Assembly: GCF_016735595.1 (NCBI RefSeq)
Contig: NZ_JAERRB010000005.1
Coordinates: forward strand, 434,001-498,000
DNA length: 64,000 nucleotides
From: Chryseolinea lacunae
GTDB taxonomy: Bacteria > Bacteroidota > Bacteroidia > Cytophagales > Cyclobacteriaceae
Reading direction: 5' to 3'
The stretch's first letter is position 1. Each line of letters starts with the position of its first letter. The translations under genes and the position numbers were made by a program. Below are positions 1-8,705 of the stretch, one piece after another. The notes below the pieces were generated by a model, which did not search any database, was not told the origin of the DNA, and saw only the letters and a program-made list of their open reading frames with translations.

Positions 1-692
1 CGGCACCCCATCAGATTATGGGAAGCAGTCACGAGAACAATAGCGAAACAACACCCTGCTCGATAGATTCGTCGGTCTACACCTTGTTGATCCATCCTGA
101 TTTTTTGCTGAGCTATCCGTTGGCCAAAAAAATCAAACAGTACAATTATTTTTCCTATGCCGTCAACGAGGCACTGCACCTTTCGGAAGCAGAAAAAGAA
201 ACCATCATCTCCGTTTTCAAAATGATTGAAACCGAGCTGAACAGCCGGATCGACGACTTTAGTCAGGATGTGGTTGTTTCGCAGATTGAAGTGCTGCTGA
301 ACTTTGCCAATCGTTTCTACAAACGCCAGTTCATTACACGAAAGGCGGCGAACAACGACCTGCTGCAAAAGCTCGAAGAAATATTGATCGATTACTTTAA
401 CAACGAAACGGCCCTGCGGTCGGGCGTGCCCACGGTTGCCTACCTTGCCGGGCAACTAAACCTGTCACCAAGCTACTTAAGCGATATGCTGCGTTCGCTC
501 ACGGGCCGGAACGCACAACAACACATTCATGACAAAGTGATTGAAAAAGCGAAGGAGATACTGTCGACAACAAATCTATCGGTTGGTGAAGTTGCGTATG
601 CGCTAGGGTTTGAATATTCACAGTCTTTCAGCAAACTGTTTAAGAGCAAGACCAACTTTTCGCCGCTGGAGTTCAGGCAACAGTTTAACTAA
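1..692 (+). CDS. AraC-family transcriptional regulator, 5' end missing
   Basis: The reading frame is open to the left edge, in frame from base 3, so the ATG at 18 is probably internal and the protein starts outside the window. Residues counted from that ATG: 1-130 are a helical regulatory part rich in Leu and charged residues, and about 125-224 are the AraC double helix-turn-helix. The second HTH carries the family hallmark around VGEVAYALGFEYSQSFSKLF and ends near SPLEFRQQFN. Bacteroidota proteins of this shape are usually about 290-300 residues, so roughly 70 residues are absent. It is followed by a convergent receiver-domain gene. It likely activates a target outside the window; the ligand is unknown. 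Confidence 0.85.
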   Translation, partial: APHQIMGSSHENNSETTPCSIDSSVYTLLIHPDFLLSYPLAKKIKQYNYFSYAVNEALHLSEAEKETIISVFKMIETELNSRIDDFSQDVVVSQIEVLLNFANRFYKRQFITRKAANNDLLQKLEEILIDYFNNETALRSGVPTVAYLAGQLNLSPSYLSDMLRSLTGRNAQQHIHDKVIEKAKEILSTTNLSVGEVAYALGFEYSQSFSKLFKSKTNFSPLEFRQQFN

Positions 693-718
693 TCTCCCGA
701 TGACGCGCGGTGAAATTA

Positions 719-1210
719 TTAAACCCGCACACCCAAAGTTTTTTTGTGCTTATGTTCTTCAGGCTCGGCCGGATACAGCAGGATCTGTTTCAACTGGTCA
801 ATTTGCACCGGCTTGATGAATGATCTGATCTTATAGAGTTCATATCCGTCGAGGGGGATAGAATTTGGCGAGGTGCTGACCACAATGATCTGTATTTTTT
901 CCTTGCCTGGGAAAACAAGCGTCCGAAAGGCTTGCAGAAATTCGCGGCCATCCATAGTGGGCATCTCTGCATCCAGGATAATATAGTCTGGGATTTGCTG
1001 CGCGCCCTCAATGCAGGTGTGGATGTCCTGAAGGCCTGCGGCCCCATCTTCAGCCATACGGATTTCCAGTCCCGGGTCTACTGCCAACAACAATCGTTGA
1101 TGCATGAAACGAAAAAATGGATCATCGTCGATCACAAGAATACTCTTTTTCAAATTAGTCGGCGACAGGGTTAGGTTGGGCAAAGGACTCGTCGAAATTC
1201 TAAGGTACAA
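719..1210 (-). CDS. Single-domain response regulator (receiver domain only)
   Basis: A CheY-like receiver with no output domain. Counting from the longest start, the acidic pocket is D28-D30, the phospho-acceptor is D80 in IILDAEMP, the switch Ser is S112 in VVSTS, and the conserved Lys is K133 in FIKP. The first 20 residues look unlike a receiver, and a TTG at 1153 directly before KKSILVIDDD is a plausible alternative start giving about 144 residues. It presumably receives phosphate from a histidine kinase elsewhere; no kinase is adjacent. Its stop lies 26 nt from the stop of the convergent AraC gene. Confidence 0.85.
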   Translation of the reverse strand: MYLRISTSPLPNLTLSPTNLKKSILVIDDDPFFRFMHQRLLLAVDPGLEIRMAEDGAAGLQDIHTCIEGAQQIPDYIILDAEMPTMDGREFLQAFRTLVFPGKEKIQIIVVSTSPNSIPLDGYELYKIRSFIKPVQIDQLKQILLYPAEPEEHKHKKTLGVRV

Positions 1211-1219
1211 CGAATCGAC

Positions 1220-1465
1220 CTATTTTGAAAGCCTGAAGCGCTTTTTCATTTCTGAGCACGTCTTCAAGTCAATTCCATTGCCGGGGCCATGAACAAAGAT
1301 GAAGGATCTTTTCCGTTTCAGCATGCCGATATGCTGGCTGCGGTCATCCTCTTGACACACGACACACCCTACCAACTCGCCTCCTTTGAAATCAACTGCC
1401 TGATGAGACTGGCGACTAACTCCAATAACCGAACACCGCGCGCGTTTTAAGATGACAGAGATCAC
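1220..1465 (-). CDS. Possible small hypothetical protein
   Basis: An 81-codon frame starting with GTG after an AGG/GGTAAGG-like sequence. The protein is basic, with a CVVCQ pair of cysteines in the middle and the segment FVHGPGNGIDL. I do not recognise a family. It lies on the same strand as and just upstream of the receiver gene, so it may be the first gene of that small transcript. It could also be a chance frame; support is limited to position and a plausible ribosome-binding sequence. Confidence 0.3.
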   Translation of the reverse strand: MISVILKRARCSVIGVSRQSHQAVDFKGGELVGCVVCQEDDRSQHIGMLKRKRSFIFVHGPGNGIDLKTCSEMKKRFRLSK

Positions 1466-1495
1466 CTTGCACCTTACCCATCATTCCCTGGCAAT

Positions 1496-1756
1496 TCACA
1501 CGTTCTCATCCGAATCTACAGTTTCTGCTTTTGAGTTCGTTCTGTTCTTTTTCATTCGGCACGACAGGGTGTCCATAAGTTCATCAAACTTCTCATCAAT
1601 TTTATCATTCACAGCATCGGCAAGGTCTTCGCCTTTCCGGACGATGGCTCTTCGTGTACGTGATCCTTTTTCGGGGGCTAATAAAATGCCCAATACGGCA
1701 CCGGCTGCAATACCAGCGACAATGCCCATCAATGCTTTTTTCGAATTCATGCTCAT
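1496..1756 (-). CDS. YtxH domain-containing small membrane protein
   Basis: An 86-residue protein. Residues 8-27 form one Gly/Ala-rich membrane helix (MGIVAGIAAGAVLGILLAPE), followed by the KGSRTRR basic patch typical of YtxH proteins, then an amphipathic acidic helix. YtxH proteins are associated with general stress in many bacteria, without a defined biochemical role. It sits in a group of small stress/envelope genes (BON protein, DUF4136 lipoprotein) and is transcribed away from them. Confidence 0.8.
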   Translation of the reverse strand: MSMNSKKALMGIVAGIAAGAVLGILLAPEKGSRTRRAIVRKGEDLADAVNDKIDEKFDELMDTLSCRMKKNRTNSKAETVDSDENV

Positions 1757-1832
1757 TTATAATTTTAATGTTTCAGATGAGGTTGGTTAACCGAACTGAC
1801 AATACGTTTTGTCAGCGTCTTTTTTGCACGGC

Positions 1833-2330
1833 CTATTTGCCGGATAGCATGTGCATTATCTTTTCCGTTCTGAGGATTTCTTCCGCAATCTGCATAAACG
1901 TTCTTTTCAGTAGCCTGTGACTTTTCAAGAAGGTCATCATCTCATTTTCCAGTTCTTCGTGATTGTGCTTGTAGAGCAGCTCATCTACATATTGAAATGG
2001 ATTTTGAACAATTTTGAGCATTTGACCTCCATGCTCCACAATGCGACCCTGAAGATCAACACGCTGCTTTTCGAGCTTCGCCAGGTCGGCGGTCAGCGTT
2101 CTGCTTTTTTCGGCATGCGCGGTGTCCATAAACCGGGCAAAATGTTCGGAGATGAGTTTCCGAAAGAAGTCGATTTCATCTTTTTCAAATTGCAGGTCGG
2201 ATTTCCATTGTTCAGTGATGACGTGATAAGACTGCCATGTCTGCAACGCGTCGTCACCGATCTTGTCAGAAACCGGCCTTCTGGCCGACGAATCAGCGGG
2301 GGTTTGAGAACCCAATATTTTCTTTTCCAT
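1833..2330 (-). CDS. Hypothetical helical protein
   Basis: About 165 residues from the ATG at 2330; the longer frame begins with TTG and adds only MKKKP. The protein is highly charged and almost wholly helical by composition, with coiled-coil-like heptads around AEKSRTLTADLAKLEKQRVD and at the C-terminal end. No signal peptide, membrane helix or catalytic motif is visible. It precedes the YtxH gene on the same strand with about 75 nt between them, so co-transcription is plausible. I do not recognise the family. Confidence 0.6.
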   Translation of the reverse strand: MEKKILGSQTPADSSARRPVSDKIGDDALQTWQSYHVITEQWKSDLQFEKDEIDFFRKLISEHFARFMDTAHAEKSRTLTADLAKLEKQRVDLQGRIVEHGGQMLKIVQNPFQYVDELLYKHNHEELENEMMTFLKSHRLLKRTFMQIAEEILRTEKIMHMLSGK

Positions 2331-2529
2331 AGGTTTTTTTTTCAAAGATCGGAAGCGAAGATGGCTTGGTTTGCTGAGTCCAATCAGCCTGTCGACTAAT
2401 AAATGTCAGGGTTCGGCACTGCAGATTACCCTTCTTTCCTGACGGAAATCATCGGGGGAGTTGGGTGCGGATCATAAGAAAAATAGTGAAGCACGTGTTC
2501 TTTTGTGATGTCAACAAAACACAACCCTT

Positions 2530-2811
2530 ATGAAAACGAACAAAGACCTCATGGTTGAAATTCATGCGGCACTCGCGGCGGTGCCCGAGCTGACCGACTG
2601 CCTGTCGGACATTTATATTCTTGCTAATGATGGCTCCGTCATTGTTTCCGGTCAGGTTAACAGCCCCAGGCATGGTGACCTCATCAACGAGATCATACGC
2701 GGCGTTGCCGGAGTAAATCAGTTGATTGACGAGATCAAGGTCCAGCAAAATATTAAGCATCGTGTGGGGGTGGAAATCGACTGGAATGCCGGTCACATGG
2801 AAATTCACTAA
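2530..2811 (+). CDS. BON domain protein
   Basis: A 93-residue protein that is essentially one BON domain: helix MVEIHAALAAVPEL, then strands ILANDGSVIVSGQV, then a helix and the conserved Gly-Val turn in IIRGVAGVNQLIDEI. BON domains occur in OsmY-type periplasmic stress proteins and are thought to bind phospholipid. No signal peptide is visible here, so a cytoplasmic place is possible. It is the first of a run of plus-strand envelope/stress genes, including the lipoprotein that starts about 90 nt downstream. Confidence 0.8.
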   Translation: MKTNKDLMVEIHAALAAVPELTDCLSDIYILANDGSVIVSGQVNSPRHGDLINEIIRGVAGVNQLIDEIKVQQNIKHRVGVEIDWNAGHMEIH

Positions 2812-2899
2812 TCGTGCCCTTCCACTATCGGCCGTGGGTTCCGGAGATTTCATCACGTCGCGTTCGACACGCATCAGCAACTTCTTTAACACTTACCAT

Positions 2900-3472
2900 A
2901 TGAAGCCCTACATCATTCCCATGCTGGCAGCGCTGATAGGGTGCAGCCCGCAACTTAAGGTACACACCGATTTTGAATGGGATTATGATCAATGGACCTA
3001 TCGAACATGTGCCTGGGCTTCAAAGACAACCGCCGGGTCTTCACAAAGTCCACTCTACCATGATGAACTCATCGACAGAACGATAAAGCAGGCGGTAGAC
3101 TCACAACTCGCTGCGCATGGCTACGCCATATCAAGCGATGGCCCCGACCTTATGCTGCATTACCAGGTTATTGTGAACGAGGAAGCCACCCTGCCCTCGG
3201 GAGCCTTTGCCTACAGCAACGATCCGTACTGGATCGACATGCCGCGTCAACCTTTCACCTACCGCGAAGGAACATTGATCATTGACCTCACCGATGCCCG
3301 GTCGGGGCATTTAGTGTGGCGTGGCTGGGCCGTTGCACCCGTTGATGAGCGTTACAAAAGCGAAAAGATCAAGGCCCGAATTCATACCGCCGTTGAACAG
3401 ATATTCAAGAACTTTCCCGGCAATGCAAAGGCAATCACTGGTCAGCAAAGAACAGCAACAAAAATTTGGTGA
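2900..3472 (+). CDS. DUF4136-type lipoprotein
   Basis: The start at 2900 places a short signal peptide directly at the N terminus, with a lipobox ending in Cys15 (ALIGC). The frame continues upstream to 2726 but that part overlaps the BON gene and lacks a signal peptide. The mature protein matches the DUF4136 pattern: DFEWDYDQWTYRTCAW near the start, DGPDLMLHYQV in the middle, and TLIIDLTDARSGHLVWRGWA, followed by the C-terminal helix with KARIHTAVEQIFKNFP. These are envelope lipoproteins of unknown function common in Bacteroidota. It ends 3 nt before the next gene, indicating one transcript. Confidence 0.85.
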   Translation: MKPYIIPMLAALIGCSPQLKVHTDFEWDYDQWTYRTCAWASKTTAGSSQSPLYHDELIDRTIKQAVDSQLAAHGYAISSDGPDLMLHYQVIVNEEATLPSGAFAYSNDPYWIDMPRQPFTYREGTLIIDLTDARSGHLVWRGWAVAPVDERYKSEKIKARIHTAVEQIFKNFPGNAKAITGQQRTATKIW

Positions 3473-3475
3473 GCC

Positions 3476-4066
3476 ATGAAAAAGCTCAACGCCGTGCACG
3501 GTGCATTCATCTTTCTGACGATCCTTCTTCCGGCGCTGGTGTCGCAAAATGTTTGTGCACAGATGGACTCCACACAACGCCCACAACCAAACCGATGCAA
3601 CCTGGCTGTTGGTGCAGGACAATTTGGAGACGATTGGGGCATCAGCGCTGAACTAACAACCCCTACGTTTTGGAACAAGGCTCTGGCGCTTCGCTTTAAG
3701 GGAAGCACCTATTGGCTTGAATGTTATAAAGCAAGACAAGACCATTGGGCTCCTTACCGGATGGTGAGCGTTTCGCTTGTCTATAAGTTCCGGATAACAG
3801 CCGATGCGGGGACCTACGTCGCATACGTTGAGGCTGGACCTTTTACCATTCTGCCTGACGAACGCTATTCCACCCAAAAGCATGTCGAGGGATTTTCTGC
3901 CGCAGTGGGTGCGGAGTTGTTCTTTCGGCAATGTCCGCGTGTGCCCGTCTGCTATTTCCTTGCCTTAGGTGCCAGCGCTTGCAAGGCATCGGCCGATACC
4001 CTGGATGGTGAACCACGCTACGGTGAAGGACTGACGTTTGTGAATGGATTCCGGTTTTACTTTTAA
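3476..4066 (+). CDS. Secreted beta-barrel-like protein
   Basis: A 196-residue protein with a clear signal peptide (MKKLNAVHG then a hydrophobic stretch, cleavage near VCAQ). The rest alternates polar and aromatic residues in short strands and ends in FVNGFRFYF, the terminal aromatic typical of outer-membrane barrels. Five cysteines (NRCNL, LECYK, RQCPRVPVCYF, SACKA) are unusual for a small barrel. It follows the DUF4136 lipoprotein with a 3-nt gap, so the two are probably made together. Function unknown. Confidence 0.65.
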   Translation: MKKLNAVHGAFIFLTILLPALVSQNVCAQMDSTQRPQPNRCNLAVGAGQFGDDWGISAELTTPTFWNKALALRFKGSTYWLECYKARQDHWAPYRMVSVSLVYKFRITADAGTYVAYVEAGPFTILPDERYSTQKHVEGFSAAVGAELFFRQCPRVPVCYFLALGASACKASADTLDGEPRYGEGLTFVNGFRFYF

Positions 4067-4121
4067 GTCACTCCCAACGCGCTCTTCAGCTTTCATTGCA
4101 ATTGCCCTCACGACATGAAAT

Positions 4122-4784
4122 ATGAAAACTTCAGCTTTAATTCCTACCGATCATTCAAATCCTGTTTTTGAAAAGATACTGCTTACCTGCGGCATTCTCT
4201 CCTCCTGCTGGTATGTCGCGATCAATATCTATGTGCCCCTACGATACAAGGGTTATAGTCTGTCTTCGCTCACAATAAGCGAGCTCTCTGCGCTGGGCTC
4301 TCCTACACGCACGTTGTGGCTGCTGGCTGTTATTCCCTATCTGATTTTGTTTGCAGCTTTTGGCTGGGGGCTTTTAAAAACTTCGCAGCAAAAATCTCCG
4401 CTGCGCAAGATTGGCGCACTCATCCTGGCCTATTGTTTTTTCAATGGCTATTGGCCTCCGATGCACGCCCGCGGCGAAGAGCCTACATTAACCGATACGC
4501 TCCATATCGTTTGGGCGGCCGTGACGGTTATACTCATGTTGGTTATCATGGCCTTAGGTGCAAAGGCATTCGGAAAAGCGTTCCGATGGTATACCATTTT
4601 GTCGATCCTGTTTTTGATTGTCTTTGGCGCATTAACCAGTCTCGAAGCGCCAAACATTCCCGTGAACAAGCCAACACCGATGATCGGCGTCTGGGAAAGA
4701 ATTAACATCGGCATCTATCTTTGCTGGATAGCCGCGCTTTCGGCAGGGGCTTTGCGAACTGTAAAGAGGCCATCGAGAGACTGA
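4122..4784 (+). CDS. DUF998 family integral membrane protein
   Basis: A 220-residue protein with about six hydrophobic segments. The first, CGILSSCWYVAINIYVPL, is followed by the loop YSLSSLTISELSALGSPTR; such a loop after helix 1 is typical of DUF998 proteins, as are the short loops with PPMHARGEE and the terminal helix with CWIAALSAGAL. No enzymatic function is established for the family. It is transcribed with the neighbouring plus-strand genes and precedes a universal stress protein by about 70 nt. Confidence 0.75.
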   Translation: MKTSALIPTDHSNPVFEKILLTCGILSSCWYVAINIYVPLRYKGYSLSSLTISELSALGSPTRTLWLLAVIPYLILFAAFGWGLLKTSQQKSPLRKIGALILAYCFFNGYWPPMHARGEEPTLTDTLHIVWAAVTVILMLVIMALGAKAFGKAFRWYTILSILFLIVFGALTSLEAPNIPVNKPTPMIGVWERINIGIYLCWIAALSAGALRTVKRPSRD

Positions 4785-4856
4785 CAACAATCATCAAAAG
4801 TTCAAGCATCTGTCACACTCCGCTTCTGTTGGGATATATACTTTTCGAAAAAAAAC

Positions 4857-5699
4857 ATGAAAAAGATACTTGTCCCCTGCGATTTCTCTCAGCCGGCGCG
4901 CAATGCATTGCTGGTGGCTACAGAAATTGCCGCTAAATCAAAAGGAGAGATCATCGTATTGCACGTGATCTATCTTCCGGCATTGACCGACCCCTATTAT
5001 GGAAGCACACCCATCAGTTATAGTAGCGGCCTGATTTCACAAATGGAAGCCGACGCCCAGGCAGGATTTGAACGCTTGACACAAAATATGCCGGCCGGCA
5101 TCCCGGTGAAGTTGCAGATCGAAATGGGCAGTGTGTTGGAAACCATCAAACAAACCATTCACGACCAGTCCATCGACCTGGTAGTGATGGGCACATCGGG
5201 CAGCTCCGGCCTGGCCGAAATGCTGGTGGGCTCCGTCACCGAAAAGGTGGTGCGCCATTCGCCCGTGCCCGTTTTGTGTGTGCCCAAGGCCGTGGCACTG
5301 GCTTCCCTCAAAAACATTCTGGTGCCCACAGCACTGTTGCTGAACGAGAGCGATTTCATTAAAAAACTAAAAGCCCTGCAGAATTTTGTAGGTGCCACGC
5401 TGCACATCCTCTATGTGAACACTCCCGCACACTTCAGACGGGACGCCGAAATCAAAGAAGCGTTGGCCGAGTTTATAAAAAACTATCACCTCGAGAATTG
5501 CAAGACCTACATCAAAAATCATTACACCGAAGAGGAAGGAATTATCGATTTCGCCGAGCGCGAAAAGATGGACCTGGTGGCCATGGCAACGCATGCCCGG
5601 AAAGGATTGTCGCACGTGTTCAACACCAGCATCACAGAGGATGTTGTGAACCATATTGCTTATCCGGTCTGGACCTATACCCTCAAGCCTCAGGCCTAA
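4857..5699 (+). CDS. Universal stress protein, two UspA domains
   Basis: A 280-residue tandem Usp protein. Domain 1 covers about 1-145 (MKKILVPCDFSQPARNALLVA, ending VMGTSGSSGLAEMLVGSVTE, the G-2x-G-9x-G(S/T) ATP-loop type motif). Domain 2 covers about 150-278, with the degenerate loop ATHARKGLSHVFNTSITEDV. Tandem Usp proteins are common in Bacteroidota and are usually induced by stress or growth arrest. Domain 1 keeps the nucleotide-binding loop and domain 2 is more diverged. A strong terminator lies immediately downstream. A second tandem Usp gene lies at 8706. Confidence 0.9.
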   Translation: MKKILVPCDFSQPARNALLVATEIAAKSKGEIIVLHVIYLPALTDPYYGSTPISYSSGLISQMEADAQAGFERLTQNMPAGIPVKLQIEMGSVLETIKQTIHDQSIDLVVMGTSGSSGLAEMLVGSVTEKVVRHSPVPVLCVPKAVALASLKNILVPTALLLNESDFIKKLKALQNFVGATLHILYVNTPAHFRRDAEIKEALAEFIKNYHLENCKTYIKNHYTEEEGIIDFAEREKMDLVAMATHARKGLSHVFNTSITEDVVNHIAYPVWTYTLKPQA

Positions 5700-5715
5700 A
5701 CATAGTATACAACAT

Positions 5716-5764
5716 GAAGCGAACAGCATCGTTTTAAAAACGCGATGCTGTTCGCTTCTTTTGT
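5716..5764 (+). terminator. Rho-independent terminator after the Usp gene
   Basis: A perfect 16-bp stem: left arm 5716-5731 (GAAGCGAACAGCATCG), right arm 5743-5758, with an 11-nt loop, followed by TTCTTTTGT. It lies 17 nt after the stop of the Usp gene. Confidence 0.9.
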
Positions 5765-5838
5765 AACGTTTCGTTTGCGTGCACGTTCCGGATCGTGTTT
5801 ACCCTTGGCCGTTGCCGGGTTGCCCCGTGGAGAGCACC

Positions 5839-6048
5839 TTAAGAATGTTCTCCTGGCCTGGAAGAGATCTTCCTTTTTTTAAGCTCCCGAACAATCGACG
5901 CAGGCATTTCGCGGCACCCGCATGCCTTTACATGTTCGACGTGCCATTTCAGGCGTTGCTCCAGACTGGGGTTCTCTGGCATCGGGTGTTTCTCGTGCCA
6001 GGCTTTGTTTAGTTTCTTGATCGTTGTTGTATTCATAGCTGTGTTCAT
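5839..6048 (-). CDS. Small hypothetical protein with CxCR motif
   Basis: A 69-residue basic protein with the compositionally distinct core AWHEKHPMPENPSLEQRLKW followed by HVEHVKACGCREMP. Short proteins with this W-H-x-x-H-P-M-P and C-x-C-R pattern recur in Bacteroidota as I recall, which is why I prefer this frame over the overlapping frame at 5879-6112. No function is known. It lies 17 nt downstream of phosphoenolpyruvate synthase on the same strand and may be translated from the same message. Confidence 0.65.
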   Translation of the reverse strand: MNTAMNTTTIKKLNKAWHEKHPMPENPSLEQRLKWHVEHVKACGCREMPASIVRELKKRKISSRPGEHS

Positions 6049-6065
6049 TTTGCCTGGTGCCGTTA

Positions 6066-8459
6066 TTAACTTGCCGCCAAATTTGCTTCCACCATTTTTT
6101 CTGCTTCAACAATGTTTTGAATGCCCCGAATTAACGCATCGGGATTGAACGATATGGAGTCGATGCCACATTCAACCAGGAAGCGTGCAAACTGCGGATA
6201 GTCGCTTGGTGCCTGGCCACACAACCCCACACTAACCCCTTCGGCATGGGCCGCCTCAATCAACGTCTTGATTAGGTATTTAACAGCCTCATCATTCTCG
6301 TCAAAAAGATGACTAACAATGGCCGAGTCGCGATCAAGCCCCAGGGTGAGCTGCGTGAGATCGTTGGAGCCAATAGAAAAGCCGTCGAACAGCGCTGCAA
6401 ATTTGCGAGCCAGCAACACGTTGCTGGGAATTTCGGCCATCACATAAACCTGCAGCCCGTTCACGTTTCGCTCAAGTCCAAACTCACGCATCACCGCCAG
6501 CACCTTGCGGGCTTCTTCCAGCGTTCGGCAAAACGGAATCATGATCTTCACATTTTGCAACGCCATTTGTTCGCGCACCTTTTTTAATGCCTGACACTCC
6601 AGGGCAAAACCGGCCCGGTAGCGATCGTCGTAATAACGGCTGGCTCCCCGAAAGCCCAGCATCGGATTTTCTTCGTGAGGCTCAAACACCGCCCCTCCCA
6701 ATAACTTTGCGTATTCATTGGTTTTGAAATCGCTCATGCGCACAATAACATCCTTCGGATAAAATGCAGCGGCAACCAATCCGATGGATTCTGCCAGCCG
6801 GTCCACAAAAAATTGTGTCTTATCCGTGTAGTGCCTGGTGAGCGCATCGATCTGTCGCTTCACCCCGTCCTCGGGCAAACTAGTGTAGTTCACCAGCGCC
6901 ATAGGATGCACCTGTATTGTGTTGTTGATCATGAATTCCATCCGGAGCAATCCAACACCACGGTTGGGATAGGCGGCATACTCCAATGCCTTCAGCGGGT
7001 CGGCCAGGATGAACATGGGGCGCGTGGCGGTTTCTCCCAAAACTTCCATCGGCACTTCTTTCTCCTGCCACGGCAGCCTTCCATCATACACGCAGCCCTG
7101 GTCTCCATCGGCACACGACACGGTTACCGTTTGTCCGTCAACAAGTTTTTCAGTGGCCGTCAGCGTGCCCACCACTGCTGGGATACCCAACTCGCGCGCC
7201 ACAATAGAGGCATGACTGGTGCGACCGCCCTTGTTGGTGACTATACAGATCGCCTTCCGCAACAATGCATTCCAATCGGGATTTGTAATGTCGGCCACAA
7301 TGATGTCTCCGGCCTTCACCTTACCGCTGTCGGCCAGCGACTTCACAATGACCACCCTTCCGCTAACAATGGTGCGCCCCACGGCTTTTCCCACCACCAG
7401 CGGAGTTGCTTTGGTTTCCAGCGAATATTCCGTGAGCGCCACGTTTCTATGCTGCGAATGCACCGTCTCGGGGCGCGCCTGCACAATGAACAACTTGCCC
7501 GTTATACCGTCTTTTGCCCATTCAATATCCATGGGCATTCCATAATGATTCTCAATGGCAAGACACCATTTTCCCAATTGTTCCAGGTCGGCGTTGTTCA
7601 AAACAAACTGGTCTCGCAGGGCAGGCGGCGTATCCTTAAATTCCGTTTTCTTAGCCGGAGCATTGCCATAAACAAGCATCTGCTGTTTGGCCCCCAGCGT
7701 GCGATACACGATCGCCTGTTTCCCTTCGCGCAGCGCGGGTTTAAAAAGATAAAATTCATCGGTGTTCACTGCGCCTTGCACCACGCTCTCACCCAATCCC
7801 CAGGCGCCGGTTACATAGATAAGATTTTCATTCCCCGTTTCGGGCTCTATGGTAAAAATCACCCCGGCACTTCCTACGTCCGAACGAACCATGACCTGAA
7901 CGCCAACACTGAGCGCCACCTGCATGTCGGCAAAGCCGTTGTCGATGCGGTATTTAATGGCTCGGTCGTTGAACAACGAGGCATAACACCGCTTCACCGC
8001 TTCCAGCACATGGTTGGAGCCTGTGACGTTAAGAAACGATTCATGCTGACCTGCAAAACTTGTTGTCGCCGAATCTTCTGCTGTGGCACTGCTTCTCACA
8101 GCAAGTGTCGGGTTAAGCCCAAACTCCATGAGATCGTTGTAGGCGACACGTATCTCCTTTTCGACACGCTCGGGAATATTTCCTTTCATAATCAATTCCC
8201 GGCAAACGCGCCCAACGTCGGCAAGGTTCGTCAGTTCCTTTCTGTCGAGGGTTGCCAGCACGTTTTCCAACGGCTTACTTAAGCTATTAAAAGAAAGATA
8301 TTCATTGTAGGCTTCCACGGTAACGGCAAAGCCTGCCGGAACCTGCACGCCCAGTGGCATCAGTGCCTGAATCATTTCGCCCAGTGATGCATTTTTTCCG
8401 CCCACTTGTGCGAGATCGCGCAGCGACAAACGGCTGAAGGGTATGGTGACGTTTTTCAT
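6066..8459 (-). CDS. ppsA: Phosphoenolpyruvate synthase
   Basis: About 797 residues from the ATG at 8459 (the frame runs 13 codons further up, but MKNVTIPFSRL matches the usual beginning). It converts pyruvate, ATP and water to phosphoenolpyruvate, AMP and phosphate in gluconeogenesis. Domains in order: N-terminal ATP-grasp domain with GGKNASLGEM and SAGVIFTIEPETG; the swivelling phosphohistidine domain with H416 in GGRTSHASIVARELGIPAVV; the C-terminal PEP-binding barrel with GVGLLRMEF and GLCGQAPSDYP, which contains the conserved catalytic Cys. All key residues are present. It lies between two tandem universal stress genes. Confidence 0.96.
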   Translation of the reverse strand: MKNVTIPFSRLSLRDLAQVGGKNASLGEMIQALMPLGVQVPAGFAVTVEAYNEYLSFNSLSKPLENVLATLDRKELTNLADVGRVCRELIMKGNIPERVEKEIRVAYNDLMEFGLNPTLAVRSSATAEDSATTSFAGQHESFLNVTGSNHVLEAVKRCYASLFNDRAIKYRIDNGFADMQVALSVGVQVMVRSDVGSAGVIFTIEPETGNENLIYVTGAWGLGESVVQGAVNTDEFYLFKPALREGKQAIVYRTLGAKQQMLVYGNAPAKKTEFKDTPPALRDQFVLNNADLEQLGKWCLAIENHYGMPMDIEWAKDGITGKLFIVQARPETVHSQHRNVALTEYSLETKATPLVVGKAVGRTIVSGRVVIVKSLADSGKVKAGDIIVADITNPDWNALLRKAICIVTNKGGRTSHASIVARELGIPAVVGTLTATEKLVDGQTVTVSCADGDQGCVYDGRLPWQEKEVPMEVLGETATRPMFILADPLKALEYAAYPNRGVGLLRMEFMINNTIQVHPMALVNYTSLPEDGVKRQIDALTRHYTDKTQFFVDRLAESIGLVAAAFYPKDVIVRMSDFKTNEYAKLLGGAVFEPHEENPMLGFRGASRYYDDRYRAGFALECQALKKVREQMALQNVKIMIPFCRTLEEARKVLAVMREFGLERNVNGLQVYVMAEIPSNVLLARKFAALFDGFSIGSNDLTQLTLGLDRDSAIVSHLFDENDEAVKYLIKTLIEAAHAEGVSVGLCGQAPSDYPQFARFLVECGIDSISFNPDALIRGIQNIVEAEKMVEANLAAS

Positions 8460-8705
8460 AGTGCGCCCGCATTTTGATCGTGTGAAGCGGGTAAACAAAC
8501 CTATCTATGCCGCCGCAAAAACAACCTGACTCAGATCAGCACAGCACCATGATTATCGTCATCACTATGGCCAGCTATATTGCGCCACGCCCATTCGATT
8601 CTATCGCCGGGATTCTCCAAATTTTCCTGACAAAAATCATCACCTCACCCCCACGTTGATCAGCCGCACGACAAGGCCATCCAAGTAGCTTGCTAATAAA
8701 AAAAT

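Noticed and set aside
6813-8282. A 489-codon plus-strand frame
   Set aside because: It is antisense to the complete phosphoenolpyruvate synthase gene and its translation is low-complexity with no domain; a shadow frame.
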